Source of the DNA: Microcoleaceae cyanobacterium UBA9251
GTDB lineage: Bacteria > Cyanobacteriota > Cyanobacteriia > Cyanobacteriales > Microcoleaceae
DNA: 5,186 nucleotides
Direction of reading: 5' to 3'
Assembly (NCBI GenBank): GCA_003542015.1
Contig: DPLL01000154.1
Location: 1-5,186, forward strand
Position 1 is the stretch's first letter. Each line of letters begins with the position of its first letter. A model generated the notes under the pieces. That model was not told the origin of the DNA. It made no database searches and saw nothing but the letters and a program-made list of their open reading frames with translations. The position numbers and the translations under genes are program-made. This document shows, one piece after another, positions 1 to 5,114 of this stretch.

Positions 1-16
1 TTTAGGGGGATCTAGA
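1..16. repeat. Possible tail of a dispersed cyanobacterial repeat
   Basis: The window opens with TTTAGGGGGATCTAGA. From memory this resembles the end of a G-rich/T-rich dispersed repeat common between genes in filamentous cyanobacteria. Only the tail is inside the window, so the identification is tentative. It argues that positions 1-64 are intergenic and not the end of an upstream gene. Confidence 0.3.
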
Positions 17-64
17 CTCGAATACAAGCGAGATTTATTATGGGCTTAAATCTTAAGTTGACAC

Positions 65-148
65 ATTACCAATTCCCCATTCCCTATTACCCATTCCCTA
101 TTACCAATTCCCCAATCTCAAATCTAAAATTCAAAATCTAAAATCGAA
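65..148. repeat. Seven-base-phased repeat array before permease 1
   Basis: The stretch divides without any slip into twelve heptamers. The first seven are variants of ATTACCA, ATTCCCC and ATTCCCT. The last five are variants of AATCTAA. Every unit begins with A and has T at the third position, most also at the second. The array stops two bases before the ATG at 151, so it forms the whole proximal leader of that gene and leaves no room for a Shine-Dalgarno sequence. It resembles the short tandemly repeated repetitive (STRR) heptamers known from heterocystous cyanobacteria, although the unit sequences differ. Confidence 0.75.
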
Positions 149-150
149 TT

Positions 151-1368
151 ATGGATATTGTTGAAAGCGTCAAAATGGCCGTCACAACTTTGATGGGAAA
201 CAAACTTCGCAGTAGCTTGACGATGTTAGGAATTATCATCGGTAATGCTTCCGTAATTTCGATGATTGGCATCGGCGAAGGAGCTCAAACATTTATCGAG
301 GGACAAGTTAACTCTCTGGGGTCAAACTTGCTATTTATTATTCCCGGAAGTCCAGAAGCGCAAAGCCGCCCGGTGATTCCGCCCCAGACGTTAGTGTTGG
401 AAGATGCAGATGCGATCGCATCTCAAGTTGCTGCTGTCCAAGAAGTCGCACCAAGTCTCAATGATAGTCAACTCGTTACCTATCGTAACAAAAATGTCTC
501 ATCTTCCATTGTCGGAACTACCCCAGAATTTCTGTCAGTCAGAAGCTTTGATGTTGGTCAAGGTCGTTTTTTAAACAAACTCGATTTAGAAAGACAAGAA
601 AATGTAGTAGCTTTAGGTTCAGAAGCAGCAGAACAATTGTTTGGTAATACACCGCCAATTGGTCAATACATCCGCATCAAAAATTCGACTTTTCAAGTGA
701 TAGGAGTAATGCAGGCGAAAGGTTCCAGCTTTGGCGACAATCAAGATATGAATGTTTATTTGCCGCTGACAACAATGGCAAATCGCATCGTAGGTAGAAC
801 GTCTCCCTACGGTACAAAAGTCACATTTATTTCGGTTTCGATCAAAGATGAAAATATGATGCAAGCCGCTCAATTTCAAATAGAAAACCTGCTCAGGTTG
901 CGTCACAAAATTACTAAGGAGGATGATTTTACTGTCCGAAATCAGAAGGATTTAATGAAGACTTTGGGCAGTATTACTGAGGCTTTGACTTTGATGTTGG
1001 CTTTCGTGGCGGCAATTTCGCTGTTTGTCGGCGGCATCGGGATTATGAATATTATGCTGGTTTCTGTTACTGAACGTACTAAGGAAATTGGACTCAGAAA
1101 GGCGATCGGAGCATCTGAGCAAGATATCCTAATTCAGTTTATGATTGAATCGGTGATTTTGTCGGCGGCTGGTGGGGCGATCGGCACTGGATTCGGTATC
1201 GGTGGCGTGCTTTTGGTGGGTGCTTTCACTCCTCTGCAAGCTAGTGTTTCCCCAGTGGCGATCGCACTTGCAGTCGGCGTTTCCGGCAGCATCGGCTTAT
1301 TTTTCGGCATTGTACCCGCAAAACAAGCTGCTAAACTAGACCCGATTGTTGCACTCAGAAGTGCTTAA
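151..1368 (+). CDS. MacB/FtsX-type ABC transporter permease (paralogue 1)
   Basis: The 405-residue protein is an inner-membrane permease of the MacB-like type, which couples ATP hydrolysis by a separate ATPase to export or to mechanical work across the periplasm. The architecture is typical. A short cytoplasmic N-terminus with the NKLRSSLTMLGIIIG signature leads into the first membrane helix (about 22-43). A large periplasmic MacB-PCD-like domain follows (about 44-275). Three further helices lie at about 276-305, 328-358 and 366-390. The FtsX-family motif, including MNIMLVSVTERTKEIGLRKA, lies at 299-318 between helices 2 and 3. No Walker A, Walker B or ABC signature is present, so this is permease only and unlike E. 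coli MacB is not fused to its ATPase. The ATG at 151 is chosen because it aligns with the start of the downstream paralogue. No Shine-Dalgarno sequence precedes it. The exported substrate cannot be deduced. The family is certain; the partner genes are not visible. Confidence 0.95.
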   Translation: MDIVESVKMAVTTLMGNKLRSSLTMLGIIIGNASVISMIGIGEGAQTFIEGQVNSLGSNLLFIIPGSPEAQSRPVIPPQTLVLEDADAIASQVAAVQEVAPSLNDSQLVTYRNKNVSSSIVGTTPEFLSVRSFDVGQGRFLNKLDLERQENVVALGSEAAEQLFGNTPPIGQYIRIKNSTFQVIGVMQAKGSSFGDNQDMNVYLPLTTMANRIVGRTSPYGTKVTFISVSIKDENMMQAAQFQIENLLRLRHKITKEDDFTVRNQKDLMKTLGSITEALTLMLAFVAAISLFVGGIGIMNIMLVSVTERTKEIGLRKAIGASEQDILIQFMIESVILSAAGGAIGTGFGIGGVLLVGAFTPLQASVSPVAIALAVGVSGSIGLFFGIVPAKQAAKLDPIVALRSA

Positions 1369-1370
1369 GA

Positions 1371-1426
1371 AGTCATTAGTCAGTAGTCATTAGTCAGTAG
1401 TCATTAGTCAGTAGTCATTAGTCATT
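1371..1426. repeat. AGTCATT/AGTCAGT heptamer tandem array
   Basis: The alternating heptamers AGTCATT and AGTCAGT form three perfect 14-base units (1371-1384, 1385-1398, 1399-1412), followed by two AGTCATT units. The array starts two bases after the stop codon of the first permease. Two degenerate heptamers, GGTTATT and TGTTGGT, then carry the same register into the next array. Confidence 0.9.
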
Positions 1427-1440
1427 GGTTATTTGTTGGT

Positions 1441-1524
1441 TCCAATGCCCAATGCCCAATGCCCAATGCCCAATGCCCAATGCCCAATGCCCAATGCCCG
1501 ATGCCCAATTCCCCATTCCCAAAT
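1441..1524. repeat. CCCAATG heptamer tandem array
   Basis: Twelve heptamers in one register: TCCAATG, seven exact CCCAATG units (1448-1496), CCCGATG, then CCCAATT, CCCCATT and CCCAAAT. The last unit ends one base before the ATG at 1526. The register continues from the AGTCATT array, so 1371-1524 is 22 heptamers in a row. Such arrays are prone to copy-number change by slippage. They resemble cyanobacterial STRR sequences in unit length. Confidence 0.92.
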
Positions 1525-1525
1525 T

Positions 1526-2746
1526 ATGAATTTTATTGAAAGCGTCAAAATGGCCGGTCAAACCCTACTAGCCAACAAAACCCGCAGTAGTTTAACAATG
1601 ATTGGGATGATTGTCGGCAACGCCTCAGTGATTGCGATGATTGGAGTTGGAGAAGGAGCTCAAAAATTTGTAGCAGGACAAGTTGAATCCCTCGGTACAA
1701 ATGTATTAATAGTGAGGCCTGGAGTACCTAACGCTAGGCGAAATGCCATCTCAAATGCGCCTCAAACTCTCGTACTACCAGATGCAAAGGCGATCGCAAC
1801 TCAAGTCCCCTCCGTTCAAGGTGTCTCAGCAGAACTTAACAGTTCAGAAATAGTTCGCTACAGCAACAAAAATGTTTCTGCTCTCATTTTTGGCACTATT
1901 CCAGAATTTCTCCAAGTTAGAAGCTTTGAAATGGCTAAAGGGCGGTTTTTGACAGATATTGATGTCAAACAAAGTAACCAAGTTGTGGTTCTCGGTTCAG
2001 AATTAGCCGAGAAACTTTTTGGCAATACAAATCCCTTGGGCGAACAGATACGGATTAAAAATGTCAGTCTTAAAGTAATTGGAGTATTGGCACCGAAAGG
2101 CACATCTTTTGGTACGAATTATGACAATTCTGCCGCAGTGCCGATCGCCACAATGGCCAACCGGATTGTCGGGCGGACATCTCCCTACGGTTTAGCTGTC
2201 ACCTCGCTGTTTATTTCTATTAAAGATGAATCGCAAATGGAGGCGGCTCAATTTCAGGTAGAAAACCTGCTGAGATTGCGACACAAAATTACCACAGAAG
2301 ATGACTTTACTGTTAGAAATCAGAAAGATTTAATGGCAAGAATGGGTGCAATTTCCGGCGCTCTGACTATTATGTTAACTGCTGTTGCTAGCATTTCTTT
2401 GTTAGTAGGTGGAATTGGCATTATGAATATTATGCTCGTTTCCGTCAGCGAACGTACTCAGGAAATTGGGCTCAGAAAGGCGATCGGAGCATCCCAACAA
2501 GATATCCTGTTTCAATTTATTGTCGAAGCTGTGATTTTATCCGCCGCCGGCGGCTTAGTCGGCACTTGCGTAGGTGTCAGTGGTATTTTGCTCCTAGGTA
2601 ATTTCACGCCCCTGCAAGCCGGAATATCACCAGTGGCGATCGCCCTTGCAGTCAGTGTATCCGGTGGCGTCGGCCTCTTCTTCGGCGTTATACCCGCCCG
2701 CCAAGCCGCCAAACTCGACCCGATCGCAGCCTTGAGAAGTGCTTAA
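1526..2746 (+). CDS. MacB/FtsX-type ABC transporter permease (paralogue 2)
   Basis: The 406-residue product is a second membrane permease of the same family, aligning end to end with paralogue 1 with essentially one single-residue gap near residue 70. It keeps the N-terminal NKTRSSLTMIGMIVG signature, a helix at about 22-43, the periplasmic domain at about 44-276, three C-terminal helices, and the MNIMLVSVSERTQEIGLRKA motif at about 300-319. No ATPase motifs are present. The reading frame stays open back to a TTG at 1433, but those 31 extra codons only translate the heptamer repeat, giving MPNAQCP-type repeats. The ATG at 1526 matches the start of paralogue 1 exactly, so it is preferred. No Shine-Dalgarno sequence is seen. 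Same strand and close spacing suggest co-transcription and perhaps a heterodimeric permease with a shared ATPase; that is inference. The pair arose by tandem duplication. Confidence 0.95.
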   Translation: MNFIESVKMAGQTLLANKTRSSLTMIGMIVGNASVIAMIGVGEGAQKFVAGQVESLGTNVLIVRPGVPNARRNAISNAPQTLVLPDAKAIATQVPSVQGVSAELNSSEIVRYSNKNVSALIFGTIPEFLQVRSFEMAKGRFLTDIDVKQSNQVVVLGSELAEKLFGNTNPLGEQIRIKNVSLKVIGVLAPKGTSFGTNYDNSAAVPIATMANRIVGRTSPYGLAVTSLFISIKDESQMEAAQFQVENLLRLRHKITTEDDFTVRNQKDLMARMGAISGALTIMLTAVASISLLVGGIGIMNIMLVSVSERTQEIGLRKAIGASQQDILFQFIVEAVILSAAGGLVGTCVGVSGILLLGNFTPLQAGISPVAIALAVSVSGGVGLFFGVIPARQAAKLDPIAALRSA

Positions 2747-2819
2747 TAAATATTTACTTATTTATTCACACAATACGCTCCTTTTATGCTTATCAAAAAC
2801 ATACAGCAATAAATGTCGC

Positions 2820-3002
2820 AAAGCCGGGGGAGTTTATCTACCACTGGAAGACTTACGTCTCGCGTTAGAAGAAGCTTACCCTCAAGCGATTAATGAGGCT
2901 TCTTTGGAAGTTGAAGAAGGCCGTTATGATGCGAAGGAATTAGAAACTTTAGTCAATGAAGAAGAGGTTATTAATCGTGCTTTTTCTTTAATATCAATAT
3001 AA
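2820..3002 (+). pseudogene. Unrecognised ORF, probable remnant of a lost gene
   Basis: A reading frame ending at 3002 encodes an acidic, probably helical segment beginning near KAGGVYLPLEDLRLALEEAY and rich in Glu, Leu and Ala. It reads like real protein. The frame stays open upstream to a GTG at 2739, overlapping the end of permease 2, which would give 87 residues. The extra N-terminal 27 residues translate AT-rich intergenic DNA and look non-coding. The frame contains no ATG at all and no ribosome-binding site was seen. The simplest reading is the 3' part of a gene whose beginning has been lost. I do not recognise the family. A genuine small protein starting at GTG 2739 or at an internal TTG remains possible. 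Confidence 0.35.
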
Positions 3003-3020
3003 AGAAACCGTGTTTTTTTT
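3001..3020. repeat. AAAGAAACCG-type dispersed repeat, copy A
   Basis: AAAGAAACCGTG followed by eight T's overlaps the end of the preceding ORF. It shares its first ten bases and the T-run layout with copy B at 3867. From memory, AAGAAACCGGGTTTCTT-like palindromes are common dispersed repeats in Microcoleus-type genomes. This copy has decayed pairing (AAAC/GTTT only), so terminator activity would be weak. Confidence 0.4.
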
Positions 3021-3060
3021 GATGTTTTGGAACGCGCTAAAACGCGATCATTTTTTTTTG

Positions 3061-3083
3061 AAACCGCAGATAAACGCAGATAT
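3061..3083. repeat. CGCAGATAAA-type dispersed repeat fragment
   Basis: Two consecutive near-copies of a ten-base unit, CGCAGATAAA then CGCAGATATA, preceded by AAAC. Sequences of this kind occur widely as intergenic repeats in cyanobacteria and other bacteria, which I recall rather than can check here. No coding potential is seen in 3003-3232. Confidence 0.4.
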
Positions 3084-3114
3084 AAGTCGGATAGGTGTGG
3101 TTAATGTTTTGGCA

Positions 3115-3142
3115 ATGACAATTTATCTACTCCTCTTATGCT
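3115..3142 (+). promoter_or_regulatory. Candidate sigma-70-type promoter of the toxin-antitoxin operon
   Basis: ATGACA at 3115-3120 matches the -35 consensus at five of six bases. TATGCT at 3137-3142 matches the -10 consensus at four of six. The spacer is 16 bases. TAAAAT at 3142-3147 is a better -10 hexamer but is badly spaced from this -35. The start of transcription would be near 3149, about 115 bases upstream of the antitoxin. Confidence 0.4.
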
Positions 3143-3159
3143 AAAATGAACTCAGCCTT

Positions 3160-3171
3160 AACTAGATAGTT
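3160..3171. promoter_or_regulatory. Candidate operator palindrome
   Basis: AACTAGATAGTT has perfect five-base arms (AACTA/TAGTT) around a two-base centre. It sits roughly 10-20 bases downstream of the predicted transcription start. Type II toxin-antitoxin operons are usually autorepressed at short palindromes in this kind of position. The role here is inferred from placement only. Confidence 0.3.
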
Positions 3172-3193
3172 CCTAAAGGCGCGATCCTTTGGG
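3172..3193 (+). promoter_or_regulatory. Stem-loop in the toxin-antitoxin leader
   Basis: CCTAAAGG (3172-3179) pairs with CCTTTGGG (3186-3193) as an eight-pair stem with one T-G wobble and a six-base loop CGCGAT. Only a short T-run follows, so it is not a good intrinsic terminator. It lies directly after the candidate operator and before the leader mini-ORF, where it could affect mRNA stability or translation. Confidence 0.35.
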
Positions 3194-3232
3194 GTTTGCA
3201 GTAAAATAAATCAATCAAGGAGTTTAGTCACA

Positions 3233-3256
3233 ATGCTTTACTCATTAGAGGAATGA
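3233..3256 (+). CDS. Possible seven-codon leader ORF (MLYSLEE)
   Basis: An ATG at 3233 lies ten bases after AAGGAG (3217-3222), the strongest Shine-Dalgarno match in the window. It encodes only MLYSLEE before TGA at 3254-3256. The Shine-Dalgarno-like AGAGGA (3247-3252) that serves the antitoxin ATG at 3263 lies inside this mini-ORF, so ribosomes reading it would pass over the antitoxin start region. It may be a leader peptide, a coupling device, or the residue of an earlier antitoxin start. Chance is not excluded. Confidence 0.25.
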   Translation: MLYSLEE

Positions 3257-3262
3257 AAAACT

Positions 3263-3454
3263 ATGACTGCCTTAGCTCAAGAGATTCTTAATACTTTTGA
3301 TAGGTTGGCTGACGCAGAGCAACTTGAGATTGCGCTAGAAATCTTGAGGCGGCTTGTCCATTTTGACTTTCCACCATTGACAGATAAAGACTTTATCTTA
3401 AATGCTGAAGAGTTATTCTTAGCATTAGATCAACAAGAAATTGATTATGAATAG
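3263..3454 (+). CDS. Putative antitoxin of a MazF-type toxin-antitoxin pair
   Basis: The 63-residue acidic protein precedes and overlaps a PemK/MazF toxin gene, the usual place for the neutralising antitoxin. Residues 3-31 look like one or two amphipathic helices (ALAQEILNTFDRLADAEQLE onward). The second half contains FDFPPLTDKDFILNAEELF and ends in a very acidic tail, the sort of segment that binds and blocks a MazF dimer. I see no clear AbrB-type, ribbon-helix-helix or helix-turn-helix DNA-binding domain, so it differs from classical MazE. The start at 3263 is supported by AGAGGA ending ten bases upstream. The role is inferred mainly from gene order; I recall similar small proteins beside cyanobacterial MazF-like toxins. 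Expression is probably coupled to the toxin, whose start codon lies within its last codons. Confidence 0.75.
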   Translation: MTALAQEILNTFDRLADAEQLEIALEILRRLVHFDFPPLTDKDFILNAEELFLALDQQEIDYE

Positions 3455-3797
3455 TCCTGATCGTGGCGAAGTCTGGCTTGTCGATCTGGGCTATGTGGCA
3501 AAAGTTAGACCATGCTTAGTGGTTAGTATCCGGGATCTCAACCAGGATCGAGCGTTAGCGACTCTAATACCTCATACCACAAGCCCAAGAGGTTCACGCT
3601 TTGAGGTAGATGTCAAAGCCAGATTCCTGAAGCCCGGAGTGTTCGATGTTCAGAATATCATCACAATTCCTCACGCGAAGCTAGTGAGGAAACTGGGCGA
3701 ATTAAACTCAGAGCAGTTAGCACAAGTCGAAGAGGCTTTGCTTTTCTGGTTAGGATTTGAGGATATGGATTCTGGCGAAGATCCCTTGATGACGTAA
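3447..3797 (+). CDS. PemK/MazF-family endoribonuclease toxin
   Basis: The 116-residue protein belongs to the MazF/PemK/CcdB-fold toxins, which as dimers cleave mRNA and sometimes other RNAs at short sequences and arrest growth until neutralised. Family hallmarks are in order: RGEVWLVDL (6-14), the RPCLVVS strand (21-27) with the conserved Arg21, IPHTTS (41-46) supplying the conserved Thr, and the VFDVQNIITIPHAKLVRKLG segment. The C-terminal helix includes LNSEQLAQVEEALLFWLGF. The Arg and Thr correspond to the catalytic pair of characterised MazF enzymes, so it is probably active. The loop between the first two strands is short (GYVAKV), where classical MazF has a longer Gly-rich loop. The ATG at 3447 is chosen over a TTG at 3441; it overlaps the antitoxin by eight bases, suggesting translational coupling. 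Length is normal for the family. Confidence 0.9.
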   Translation: MNSPDRGEVWLVDLGYVAKVRPCLVVSIRDLNQDRALATLIPHTTSPRGSRFEVDVKARFLKPGVFDVQNIITIPHAKLVRKLGELNSEQLAQVEEALLFWLGFEDMDSGEDPLMT

Positions 3798-3800
3798 AGG

Positions 3801-3863
3801 GTGATAAGTGCTACGCGAGGCTGCGCGATCGCGTTTGGGTGCATGAGGGGTGTGGCTTATCGC
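3801..3863. repeat. Structured intergenic repeat with HIP1 site
   Basis: Between the toxin and the IS element there are two nested inverted repeats: GATAAG (3803-3808) with CTTATC (3856-3861), and ACGCGA (3813-3818) with TCGCGT (3829-3834). The HIP1 octamer GCGATCGC is at 3825-3832. The other HIP1 sites lie at 412-419, 1258-1265, 1790-1797 and 2636-2643, all inside the permease genes. The GC-rich inner part resembles small palindromic repeats scattered in cyanobacterial genomes. There is no T-run, so an intrinsic terminator is doubtful. Confidence 0.4.
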
Positions 3864-3866
3864 GTT

Positions 3867-3885
3867 AAAGAAACCGGGTTTTTTA
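3867..3885. repeat. AAAGAAACCG-type dispersed repeat, copy B
   Basis: AAAGAAACCGGG followed by six T's, with AAACC/GGTTT pairing around a single G. It shares its first ten bases and the T-run with copy A at 3001. It ends 16 bases from the inferred right end of the IS element, so it occupies the element's flank. As a weak hairpin plus T-run it could modestly terminate transcription leaving the toxin gene. Confidence 0.45.
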
Positions 3886-3900
3886 CCGAATCTTTGGGTG

Positions 3901-3935
3901 TTGACATACTCCCCGGCGTGAACGCGCGGGGATTC
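3901..3935 (-). repeat. Right-end hairpin and cleavage site of the IS element
   Basis: On the minus strand the order is GAAT (3935-3932), a hairpin (3931-3911), the linker AGTATG (3910-3905), and TCAA (3904-3901). The stem pairs CCCCG with CGGGG and GCG with CGC around a TTCA loop, with one bulged C at 3926. As I recall for IS608, GAAT is the right guide tetranucleotide and TCAA the right cleavage site, and both occupy the corresponding positions here. A TTGAC (+ strand) lies at each side of the hairpin, at 3901 and 3936. Confidence 0.75.
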
Positions 3936-4030
3936 TTGACACTTCACGGAGATGTGCCACAAGTGGTCTTACCTTCTCTCTGTGTCCATTTAGAGTCGTG
4001 GCAATGCCCTATCCCGACTTTGTTTATATT
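3901..4030 (-). ncRNA. Probable TnpB omega RNA (right-end scaffold)
   Basis: In characterised TnpB systems the guide RNA scaffold comes from the 3' end of tnpB plus the right end, and the guide is whatever lies immediately outside. Here the scaffold would include the right-end hairpin and finish at 3901. The 5' limit is a guess from family habit and overlaps the tnpB coding end. The guide would begin CACCCAAAGATTCGGTAA, read on the minus strand from 3900. Existence is inferred from TnpB and the end structure, not from a covariance search. Confidence 0.45.
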
Positions 4031-5089
4031 CTTCGCTGCATTCTCATCGCGATCGTGTTCGATGCCGCAATTCAAGCATTGAACCGAGCGGATTTTTAAA
4101 TCCAATTTTCCCCATCTAAAACCACAATTTGAACAGATTTGACTTGTTGGTTCCCAGCGACTAATTACCCTAAACTCTCTGCCAAACTTTTCAGACTTAG
4201 CCTCGCATAAAGTCCTAAACTCGTACCATCCCTGTTGGCTAATCGCCCTGGCAAGTTTCCGATTTTTGACCAGGCCCGACACATTCAAATCTTCCAAAAT
4301 AATAGTTTGATTCTCACTAACAACTTTGGTCGATAGTTTGTGCAGAAAGTCTTTACGAGTATCCCCAATTTGATTGTACAGTTTCGCAATCTGAATGCGA
4401 GTTTTGTTTCGGCGCTTTGAGTCTTTGGGCTGCCTTGCTAACTTGCGTTGCAGTCTGCGAATTTTTCGGTCTAACTGTTTGTAGCTTGGACTTTTAGCTG
4501 ATCTTCCGTCGCTCATCACTGCAAAGGTTTTAATACCCAGATCGATGCCGATGCTGTGGTTTTTAGCTTCGACAATATCGGAATTAATCTCTACAACAAA
4601 GCTCAGGAAATAACGGTTGGCGCAGTCTTTGATTGCTGCGGGTGAGCTAGGGTTTGATGGCAGTTGTCTCGACCAGATAGGACTAACATTTCCGATTTTT
4701 GCCAGATAGACGGACTCACCTTTGATAGAAAAACCCGATTTGACAAAAGTTGCAGATTGACTGTTAGTCTTTTTTTTGAACCTGGGTTGACCGACTTTTT
4801 TGCCTTTTCTTTTCCCTTTTAGAGAGTCAAAATAGTTTTTGTAAGCAACATCTAATTGTTTGAGGGATTGCTGTAATGGCACGGATGATACATCGTTTAA
4901 CCAGGCTCTCTCTTCTGTCTTTTTAGATAGAGTTAGAGATTTGGATAGAGTATTGTAGCCGGGATAGTTGCCTGACTTGCTTTGAGTTAAGGCATCATTC
5001 CAAACAACTCTCACGCAACCAAACAACTGCGCTAAACTTTGGCGTTGTTGAGTGGTAGGATAGAATCTGTATTGGAATCTTGCTTTCAT
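3944..5089 (-). CDS. tnpB: TnpB, RNA-guided nuclease of an IS200/IS605-type element
   Basis: The 381-residue protein is a TnpB/OrfB, the family ancestral to Cas12 nucleases; studied members cut DNA matching an omega RNA guide next to a short motif and help the element persist. The N-terminal domain (about 1-45, MKARFQYRFYPTTQQ, CVRVVWNDAL) is the usual OrfB helix-turn-helix region. A basic stretch follows (about 91-107, KGKRKGKKVGQPRFKKK). The RuvC-like catalytic residues appear complete: Asp183 in GIDLG, Glu266 in ILEDLN, and Asp348 in HDRDENAAKNI. Between the last two lies a zinc ribbon with CSNC (319-322) and CLNC (338-341). Slightly shorter than ISDra2 TnpB (about 408), with no frameshift or internal stop, so it is probably functional. 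The start is supported by AAAGGA six bases upstream. The 3' end overlaps the probable omega RNA. It converges with the toxin gene. Confidence 0.95.
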   Translation of the reverse strand: MKARFQYRFYPTTQQRQSLAQLFGCVRVVWNDALTQSKSGNYPGYNTLSKSLTLSKKTEERAWLNDVSSVPLQQSLKQLDVAYKNYFDSLKGKRKGKKVGQPRFKKKTNSQSATFVKSGFSIKGESVYLAKIGNVSPIWSRQLPSNPSSPAAIKDCANRYFLSFVVEINSDIVEAKNHSIGIDLGIKTFAVMSDGRSAKSPSYKQLDRKIRRLQRKLARQPKDSKRRNKTRIQIAKLYNQIGDTRKDFLHKLSTKVVSENQTIILEDLNVSGLVKNRKLARAISQQGWYEFRTLCEAKSEKFGREFRVISRWEPTSQICSNCGFRWGKLDLKIRSVQCLNCGIEHDRDENAAKNINKVGIGHCHDSKWTQREGKTTCGTSP

Positions 5090-5114
5090 TGTTTGTCCTT
5101 TGTTTTACTATTCC

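Noticed and set aside
2..49. An open frame at the left edge ending in TAA at 47-49, as if it were the C-terminus of an upstream transporter gene.
   Set aside because: It is only 15 codons, has no recognisable motif, and the first bases look like a dispersed intergenic repeat.
58..90. A perfect TTGACA at 58-63 as the -35 of a promoter for the first permease.
   Set aside because: No acceptable -10 hexamer lies 16-18 bases downstream; the nearest, TATTAC at 85-90, is 21 bases away inside the heptamer array. The promoter may be elsewhere.
1371..1524. The tandem arrays as a CRISPR locus.
   Set aside because: The units are seven bases with no spacers and no cas genes nearby.
2543..2554. GCCGCCGGCGGC palindrome inside permease 2.
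   Set aside because: It encodes the conserved Ala-Ala-Gly-Gly of the third membrane helix with GC-rich codons and needs no other explanation.
2745..2766. Inverted repeat AATAAATA/TATTTATT over the stop codon of permease 2 as a terminator.
   Set aside because: The stem is made only of A-T pairs, overlaps the stop codon and has no T-run after it, so it would be unstable.
3750..3962. A 70-codon minus-strand ORF over the toxin end and IS boundary.
   Set aside because: It is antisense to a well-supported toxin gene and translates repeat and hairpin DNA.
3801..4082. A 93-codon plus-strand ORF across the IS right end.
   Set aside because: It overlaps the tnpB 3' coding end and the right-end hairpin in antisense and has no protein-like features; it is a shadow frame.
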